From an uncultured Spartobacteria bacterium (lineage in GTDB: Bacteria > Verrucomicrobiota > Verrucomicrobiia > Chthoniobacterales > Terrimicrobiaceae): a DNA stretch of 6,118 nt. This document shows positions 1 to 4,584 of this stretch, piece by piece. The stretch lies in NCBI GenBank assembly GCA_903915315.1, contig CAIWSO010000357.1, positions 1 to 6,118 on the forward strand. Reading direction: 5' to 3'. The position numbers and the translations under genes are program-made. The notes beneath the pieces are model-generated. The model was given only the letters and a program-made list of their open reading frames with translations, was not told the origin of the DNA and made no database searches. Each line of letters opens with the position of its first letter. Within the stretch, counting starts at the first letter, position 1.

Positions 1-501
1 CCTACTCCGCTGGAAAATGCGGAGAATTGTTTGCGACAGAGTTCGATTCCATCGACTGAGCTAGCCAGAATTTGCAATGACTTTCCGACGCTCGCTTCAG
101 CTAGGCTGAAGAATCGAAAAATCACAGTAAATGGGATACTGAGGAAAGCCCTCGTCAAAGGGGTGGATCGTCGGGATTTGATATCGGAGATGGAGGGGGC
201 GGGTAAACGAAATGTGACACTAATTTCGGATATTGCCTCATCAAAAAGGCTTAGGGGACTGCCGACAGATTCTTTATTTCAATTTCAAAAACATGGATCC
301 GAAATTTATGTGGAGCAAACCTCAAAGGCTCCTGAAAAAAATGAATCTGCTTCAAGAGATTCTTCCTCCAAAGACTCTTCATCGCAGAAGAAAGCGGTAA
401 TCGCTTTTCGCGAGGGCGATCAAATCGCTCTCGAGGGGATATTTCTCTATCTCAGACCCGGTTCCGTGGAGTTGGAGTGGATTCAACCAAGCGGGTTTTG
501 A
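1..501 (+). CDS. Partial hypothetical protein, possible OB-fold (tRNA_anti-like) domain
   Basis: The frame is open from the first base, so the true start lies outside the window; the TTG at 31 is only an internal candidate and has no good ribosome binding site. 166 codons are visible. Residues 38-48 (KNRKITVNGILRK region) and 138-161 (EGDQIALEGIFLYL followed by a beta-rich tail) resemble the first and last strands of small OB-fold proteins of the tRNA_anti-like type, in which a 'GD.v.v.G' motif is typical. A Ser/Lys/Asp/Glu-rich stretch at residues 107-131 sits between them and is probably a disordered loop. No signal peptide or membrane segment is visible in the part present. The next gene starts 75 bases later on the same strand. 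The coding call is fairly safe; the OB-fold assignment is a weak inference from strand pattern alone, and no function can be given. Confidence 0.6.
   Translation, partial: PTPLENAENCLRQSSIPSTELARICNDFPTLASARLKNRKITVNGILRKALVKGVDRRDLISEMEGAGKRNVTLISDIASSKRLRGLPTDSLFQFQKHGSEIYVEQTSKAPEKNESASRDSSSKDSSSQKKAVIAFREGDQIALEGIFLYLRPGSVELEWIQPSGF
358..387 (+). repeat. Imperfect 15-base tandem duplication in coding sequence
   Basis: Two adjacent five-codon units, 358-372 and 373-387, encode DSSSK and DSSSQ. They differ mainly at third codon positions, so this is either an old duplication or convergent low complexity within a Ser-rich linker of the first gene. Confidence 0.5.
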
Positions 502-561
502 CTTTTAATCCACCTTCTCGCGTGGTTTCCAATAATTCCTTTCATCCCCATTCGTGAGATG

Positions 562-570
562 TGCTAGGAT
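562..570 (+). promoter_or_regulatory. Ambiguous site: extended -10 (TGC-TAGGAT) or AGGA ribosome binding site
   Basis: TGC followed by TAGGAT at 565-570 fits an extended -10 element. Transcription would then begin about 7 bases later, at or next to the ATG at 577, giving a leaderless message. A weak -35 match (TTCATC, 541-546) lies 18 bases upstream. The same bases contain AGGA at 566-569, seven bases before the ATG, which is normal Shine-Dalgarno spacing. The sequence alone cannot separate the two readings. Confidence 0.35.
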
Positions 571-576
571 TTACCT

Positions 577-963
577 ATGAAAGACAAAACCAAGCGAGTC
601 ATTAAGGTGCAAATTCCCATTTCCACGTGGGTGAAGTCGATCTTGATTGGGGTGGGGGCTTTTGCGTTTATTGTTTTTGCGATTTGGCAAACTGGCAAAC
701 CCATTGTTGATGCCAAAATGACGGGCACTGTGGTTTCAAAAGAGTTCAAGCCTCTCGCTCAGGCCGAGAGGCAGATCACCCTTAATCGCGATGGGGCTGT
801 ACGGACGGATAATGTCGATGGGGAATACATCATCACCGTCGAGGTCCTCTTAAAAGATGGTTCCAAAAAAACGTTTACGGTTTGGCTGAATGATCAACAG
901 CGATTTGAGTCCACCAATGTCGGAGACACATTTGATGTCGGGCCCTATTTGGTTAAAGAGTAG
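577..963 (+). CDS. Small single-pass membrane protein of unknown function
   Basis: I do not recognise this 128-residue protein. A short basic N-terminus (MKDKTKRVIK) is followed by a hydrophobic segment at about residues 20-39, which reads as a signal anchor with the N-terminus in the cytoplasm. The remainder, about 85 residues, is polar and beta-rich, beginning with TGTVVSKEF (49-57) and ending with VGDTFDVGPYLVKE. It contains the segment VDGEYIITVEVLLKDGSKKTF (80-100) in two parts around a likely hairpin turn at KDGSK. It would sit outside the cytoplasmic membrane. There are no cysteines and no catalytic motif. The start is supported by AGGA seven bases upstream and by the position of the anchor. 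It is separated from moxR by 168 non-coding bases, so it is probably not part of the Bat operon, although it has the same orientation. Confidence 0.75.
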   Translation: MKDKTKRVIKVQIPISTWVKSILIGVGAFAFIVFAIWQTGKPIVDAKMTGTVVSKEFKPLAQAERQITLNRDGAVRTDNVDGEYIITVEVLLKDGSKKTFTVWLNDQQRFESTNVGDTFDVGPYLVKE

Positions 964-1023
964 TCGTTCGCGTTAAGATGGGATTCTCACTAAGGGGCGG
1001 CGAGGGAGTCAGCTCGGGACTAT

Positions 1024-1092
1024 TCTTAATCGTTTAAGGTTTTCTTGAACGAAAAATTCTCCATTCTGTCTTAAAGAATCCGCTTTTCTTGA
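1024..1092 (+). repeat. Composite direct repeat upstream of moxR, possible operator
   Basis: The pattern TCTTAA, spacer, TTTTCTTGA occurs twice: 1024-1029 with 1040-1048 (10-base spacer), and 1069-1074 with 1084-1092 (9-base spacer). The copies are 44-45 bases apart, about four helical turns. The second copy ends 39 bases before the moxR ATG. The surrounding non-coding region is AT-rich. Position and paired structure suggest a binding site for a regulator, or duplicated promoter parts (TTGAAC and TTGATA resemble -35 boxes). No well-spaced -10 could be assigned to either copy. Confidence 0.35.
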
Positions 1093-1131
1093 TATTTTAA
1101 ATAATACATCCCAAAAAATCACCCAGTATAT

Positions 1132-2121
1132 ATGAGCATCAACACATCCGAACTCACACGACATGTTCAAGAAAACAGGCAATGGGTTGAACCCTTGGTG
1201 AACGAGGTCGGTCGAGTGGTAGTGGGACAGAAAATCCTCGTTCATCGTCTCTTGATCGGTCTGCTTTCAAATGGGCATGTGCTCCTTGAGGGCGTGCCAG
1301 GGTTGGCCAAGACGCTTACGGTCCGAACGCTTGCAAACTCCATTCGAACGGGGTTTCAGCGTCTTCAATTCACACCGGATCTGTTGCCGGCTGATCTCGT
1401 GGGGACGATGATCTACAACCCTAGGGAGAGCGTTTTCACAACAAAGCTAGGGCCGATTTTTTCCAACCTCATTTTGGCGGATGAGATCAATCGCGCTCCG
1501 GCAAAAGTGCAGAGCGCGTTACTGGAGGCGATGCAGGAGCGTCAGGTCACGATCGGAGAAGAGACGTTTCCGCTGCCGGATCCCTTTCTTGTTTTGGCCA
1601 CGCAGAACCCCATCGAGCAAGAAGGAACGTATCAACTCCCCGAAGCCCAGCTCGATCGCTTTATGCTCAAGGTGCATGTGGGATATCCGACCCGCGAGGA
1701 GGAGCGTTCGATTTTGGATGCCATGGCGACGTCCTCGCCAAAGCTCCATGTGGACGCCGTTGTGGGGCCGGAGGACATCATTCGCGCGCGGGGGGTGGTG
1801 AACGACATTTATGTCGATGATCGCGTGAAGGATTACATCGTTAGCGTCGTCTGGGCGACTCGAGATCCCGCTTCCTGCAATTTGAAACTGGATGGCCTGA
1901 TTCGATATGGGGCATCCCCGAGAGCGACTATTTTTCTCACGCTGGCGGCCAAGGCCAATGCCTTCATCGCCGGGCGTGGGTATGTGACGCCACAGGATGT
2001 GAAGAGTGTTGGCATGGATGTGTTGCGGCACCGCATTGGCGTGAGTTACGAGGCGGAAGCGGAAGCGGTGACAACAGAAATGGTGATCGAGAAGATTTTT
2101 GCAGGTGTTCCTGTGCCCTAA
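1132..2121 (+). CDS. moxR: MoxR-family AAA+ ATPase
   Basis: This is a full-length, 329-residue MoxR AAA+ ATPase of the usual size, cytoplasmic and probably hexameric. The motifs are Walker A GVPGLAKT (54-61), Walker B LILADEIN (113-120, with D117 and E118), the family signature RAPAKVQSALLEAMQE (121-136), sensor 1 ATQNP (156-160, N159), the DRF motif (175-177) and sensor 2 GASPRAT (260-266, R264). All ATP-binding and hydrolysis residues are present. Family knowledge: MoxR proteins act as chaperone-like remodelling factors that work with VWA proteins encoded beside them, and three such proteins follow here. It is the first gene of the operon, 44 bases before the DUF58 gene. No Shine-Dalgarno sequence precedes the ATG (upstream bases are CCCAGTATAT), but the start matches the family N-terminus and no better one is available. 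Confidence 0.96.
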   Translation: MSINTSELTRHVQENRQWVEPLVNEVGRVVVGQKILVHRLLIGLLSNGHVLLEGVPGLAKTLTVRTLANSIRTGFQRLQFTPDLLPADLVGTMIYNPRESVFTTKLGPIFSNLILADEINRAPAKVQSALLEAMQERQVTIGEETFPLPDPFLVLATQNPIEQEGTYQLPEAQLDRFMLKVHVGYPTREEERSILDAMATSSPKLHVDAVVGPEDIIRARGVVNDIYVDDRVKDYIVSVVWATRDPASCNLKLDGLIRYGASPRATIFLTLAAKANAFIAGRGYVTPQDVKSVGMDVLRHRIGVSYEAEAEAVTTEMVIEKIFAGVPVP

Positions 2122-2165
2122 TCAACGGGCCGCTTTTTTCGCTGCCAAGCTCATTTAGCCTATTC

Positions 2166-3053
2166 ATGACTCGCGATCCCAAGGAGATTCTCAAAAAAAT
2201 CCGTCGCATTGAGCTGCGTACACGCAGGTTGGTCAACTCCAGCTTTGCTGGTCAGTATCACAGCGTTTTCAAGGGTCGCGGGATGAACTTTGAGGAAGTG
2301 CGGGAATATGCGCCTGGGGATGAAATCAGGGCCATCGACTGGAATGTTACTGCGCGCATGAATGCACCCTATATCAAAAAGTTCACCGAAGAGCGGGAGA
2401 TGACCGTGATGCTCTTGGTGGATGTGAGTGCATCGGGTATTTTTGGCAGCGTGGAATTGAGCAAGCGGGAACTTGCCGCCGAAGTGGCTTCATTGCTGGC
2501 CTTCAGTGCGATCAACAACAATGACAAGGTCGGCCTGTTGCTCTTCTCGGATGAGGTGGAGCTTTTTATTCCTCCGAAAAAAGGTCGCCTTCATTCGCTG
2601 AGGCTGATTCGCGAAATGCTATACTTTGAGCCTAAAGGAAAGGGAACGAATCTCACCATTGCCTTGGAGTATATGAACCGGGTTATCAGTCGGAGGGCTG
2701 TGGTTTTCATGATCTCTGACTTTCTTGCGCCAGATTTTTCAAAGGCCCTCAACGTGACCAGTCGCCGCCATGATCTTGTCGCGATGCCTGTGACCGATCC
2801 GGGAGAGAGCGACATGCCGGACGTCGGCATCATCACATTGGAGGATGCCGAAACAGGGGAGCAGATCGATATCAATACGTCTAGCAGGGCGGTAAGGCGT
2901 GGCTTGTTGACTGCCAATGAGGATCGACGCATTTACCTGGAATCTCTTTTTCGCAGTCGTCGTATTGACATCGTGCCACTATCCACAACGGAAGATTACC
3001 TGATTGCGATTCGGGCATTCTTTGTGCAACGGGAGCGCCGCATGGCAGCATGA
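2166..3053 (+). CDS. DUF58 family protein with VWA-like fold
   Basis: This 295-residue protein has no membrane segment and is the short, soluble form of the DUF58 family, the usual partner of MoxR. The family signature is clear: KGRGMNFEEVREYAPGDE (36-53) followed by IRAIDWNVTAR (54-64). The C-terminal half is VWA-like, with strand and metal-site motif LLVDVSAS (83-90; D86, S88, S90), GKGTN (158-162, T161) and ISDF (183-186, D185), so the MIDAS set appears complete. The family is thought to bind partner proteins, and its exact role is not established. No Shine-Dalgarno site is seen before the ATG. Its stop overlaps the next start in an ATGA (3050-3053), which points to coupled translation. 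The start is supported by the basic N-terminal helix (EILKKIRRIELRTRRLV), which is typical of the family. Confidence 0.94.
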   Translation: MTRDPKEILKKIRRIELRTRRLVNSSFAGQYHSVFKGRGMNFEEVREYAPGDEIRAIDWNVTARMNAPYIKKFTEEREMTVMLLVDVSASGIFGSVELSKRELAAEVASLLAFSAINNNDKVGLLLFSDEVELFIPPKKGRLHSLRLIREMLYFEPKGKGTNLTIALEYMNRVISRRAVVFMISDFLAPDFSKALNVTSRRHDLVAMPVTDPGESDMPDVGIITLEDAETGEQIDINTSSRAVRRGLLTANEDRRIYLESLFRSRRIDIVPLSTTEDYLIAIRAFFVQRERRMAA

Positions 3054-3583
3054 ACCCTCCTGAACCCACTCCCATTCCGATTCATGACATCGTTGGTCCA
3101 GTTTGGTTCTGGCCCTACCCCTTATGGATGACGATCTGTGGGGCTTTGGCGTTTTTGTTGGTTTTCGCCGGCTGTATTTATTTGGCGAAGATTTTATTTA
3201 GGCCTCGAAGCCGAATCCTCACGAACCGTGAGCGGGCTATTGTGGCCTTAAATGCCCTTCGCGATCGGATGACTGGAACAGATCCCTACAGCTTTGGAGT
3301 TGAAGTATCCAATGACGTTCGAAGCTACATTCAGGCCGAGCATGATCTCTCCGCCACACGTCAGACTTCTATTGAGTTTCTGCAGTCGATCGCAGACCAC
3401 GCCCTTTTCACAGACAATGAAAAGGCTGGCTTGGCTGTGCTGCTTGAGAGGACCGACTTGCTCAAGTATGCTCGCGCGGAGGCAGGCGAATCCGAAATGC
3501 TCGATCTGCTCGAAACAGCCTTGCGATTTGTTCGAGGAGAGGTCGCGTCGAGTCTAGGGAAGACAGGGACAGGGAGCAAATGA
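3050..3583 (+). CDS. DUF4381-like single-pass membrane protein of the Bat operon
   Basis: This 177-residue protein lies between the DUF58 gene and batA, the usual place for DUF4381-type proteins. A Pro-rich N-terminus with HDIVGPVWFWPYPLW (12-26) leads into one membrane segment at about 25-50, then a basic stretch (RPRSR, 51-55). The helical cytoplasmic domain contains SNDVRSYIQAEHDL (87-100), TRQTSIEFL (103-111) and LERTDLLKYARAEA (132-145). These match the family pattern of 'lRrYl..r..l.A...TteEfL' and a C-terminal 'L...D.vKfA'. The family's function is unknown; the context suggests a membrane component that joins MoxR or DUF58 to the VWA proteins. It overlaps both neighbours by four bases (ATGA at 3050 and at 3580). 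The nearest purine run to its start, GGGAG at 3031-3035, is too far upstream to be convincing, so coupling probably drives initiation. Confidence 0.8.
   Translation: MNPPEPTPIPIHDIVGPVWFWPYPLWMTICGALAFLLVFAGCIYLAKILFRPRSRILTNRERAIVALNALRDRMTGTDPYSFGVEVSNDVRSYIQAEHDLSATRQTSIEFLQSIADHALFTDNEKAGLAVLLERTDLLKYARAEAGESEMLDLLETALRFVRGEVASSLGKTGTGSK
3565..3576 (+). promoter_or_regulatory. Purine-rich ribosome binding site of batA
   Basis: A doubled AGGGAC-AGGGAG lies 3-10 bases before the batA ATG at 3580. It is the only strong Shine-Dalgarno-like sequence in the operon and supports initiation at the ATGA overlap. Confidence 0.5.
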
Positions 3584-4584
3584 GAGACCTTTCTTTTGCA
3601 AATCCTTGGCTGCTTTGCCTGCTTTTGGTTGTGCCCATACTGGCTTACTTCAAGGGTAAGTTTGGAGGCACGGCTGGGATCTTGTTTTCCACCACGTCCA
3701 CGCTTTCCCGGATCGGTCAACGCCGCAGATCTAGAGCTGGGGCGATTCTGGCGGGGCTTATTTATTTCAGCCTCGCGCTCTTTGTCATTGCGCTTGCCCG
3801 CCCTCAACTCGGCCGAGTCGTGACCCGGGTGCAGGCGACCGGCGTCGATATCATGCTCGCTCTGGACGTTTCCCGTTCGATGCTCGCTGAGGATTTCACA
3901 ATTGGGAATACCAGAGCGAACCGTATCGAGGCGGTGAAGCGGGTGACTGAGCAATTCATTCGTGAGCGTCCGAACGATCGCATCGGCATTGTCGCCTTTG
4001 CGGGGCGTCCTTATTTGGTGAGTCCACTCACACTGGATCACGATTGGTTGATCCAGAACCTAGATCGCCTTCGGATCGGTCTTGTTGAAGATGGAACTGC
4101 CGTAGGATCTGCTATCGCTTCCGCTTCCAATCGCCTGAAGGACAAGGAAGCCAAAACAAAGCTCATCGTTCTTCTCACTGATGGTGACAACAATGCAGGG
4201 AAAGTCATGCCACTCACGGCTGCCGAGGCTGCAAAAACTCTGGGGATACGGATTTATGCAATCGGAGCGGGCACGGAGGGGGAGGCGCCCTTTCCCATGA
4301 CGAATGCATTTGGACGAACAGTTTATCGCAATGTGCTTGTGAGGTTTGACGAAAAGGCCCTCCAGGAAATCGCGACCATCACCAACGGGAAATTTTTTCG
4401 TGCCACGGATACCGAATCCCTCAAAACCATTTTTGGAGAGATCGATAAACTTGAGAAGTCTAAGATCGAAGTCGAAAAAACAGCCCAGTATCGAGACCTC
4501 TTTCACTGGTTTCTCATCCCCGGCCTCGGATGCCTCCTACTTGAAATGCTGCTTTCCCAAACGTTATGGAAACGACTCCCCTGA
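3580..4584 (+). CDS. batA: BatA-type membrane-anchored VWA protein
   Basis: This 334-residue protein has the standard BatA layout: membrane segment 1 at about 9-24, membrane segment 2 at about 54-73, a VWA domain from about 88 to 290, and a C-terminal membrane segment at about 308-327. The opening 'F.NPWLL.LLL..P' is the family N-terminus. The VWA MIDAS is intact: DVSRS (96-100), GT at 172-173 (T173) and TDGD (200-203, D201). The domain lies between segments 2 and 3; in the usual Bat topology it faces the periplasm. Family knowledge: Bat VWA proteins work with MoxR and were first linked to aerotolerance in Bacteroides fragilis; their molecular role is still debated. A purine-rich ribosome site at 3565-3576 and overlap with the preceding stop support the start. 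Its 3' end overlaps the next gene by 19 bases. Confidence 0.93.
   Translation: MRDLSFANPWLLCLLLVVPILAYFKGKFGGTAGILFSTTSTLSRIGQRRRSRAGAILAGLIYFSLALFVIALARPQLGRVVTRVQATGVDIMLALDVSRSMLAEDFTIGNTRANRIEAVKRVTEQFIRERPNDRIGIVAFAGRPYLVSPLTLDHDWLIQNLDRLRIGLVEDGTAVGSAIASASNRLKDKEAKTKLIVLLTDGDNNAGKVMPLTAAEAAKTLGIRIYAIGAGTEGEAPFPMTNAFGRTVYRNVLVRFDEKALQEIATITNGKFFRATDTESLKTIFGEIDKLEKSKIEVEKTAQYRDLFHWFLIPGLGCLLLEMLLSQTLWKRLP

Noticed and set aside
978..1037. 19-codon ORF (MGFSLRGGEGVSSGLFLIV) in the gap before moxR
   Set aside because: It has no good ribosome binding site, and there is no run of one amino acid or hairpin set that would suggest an attenuator leader.
1025..1043. Small hairpin CTTAA-TCGT-TTAAG followed by a T-rich stretch, as a terminator of the 577-963 gene
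   Set aside because: The stem is only five A/T-dominated pairs and the T run is interrupted, so it is too weak to call an intrinsic terminator.
1519..2031. 170-codon open frame on the minus strand
   Set aside because: It lies entirely inside moxR, whose AAA+ motifs are intact, and its translation shows no recognisable motif.
2122..2165. Terminator or separate promoter between moxR and the DUF58 gene
   Set aside because: There is a T run (TTTTTT after GGCCGC) but no inverted repeat before it, and no paired -35/-10 boxes. The genes are most simply co-transcribed.
3361..4041. Long open frame of 226 codons on the minus strand
   Set aside because: It lies across the well-supported DUF4381-like and batA genes, its product is rich in Arg/Ser with no domain pattern, and it has no plausible ribosome site. 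It is a shadow of the + strand genes.
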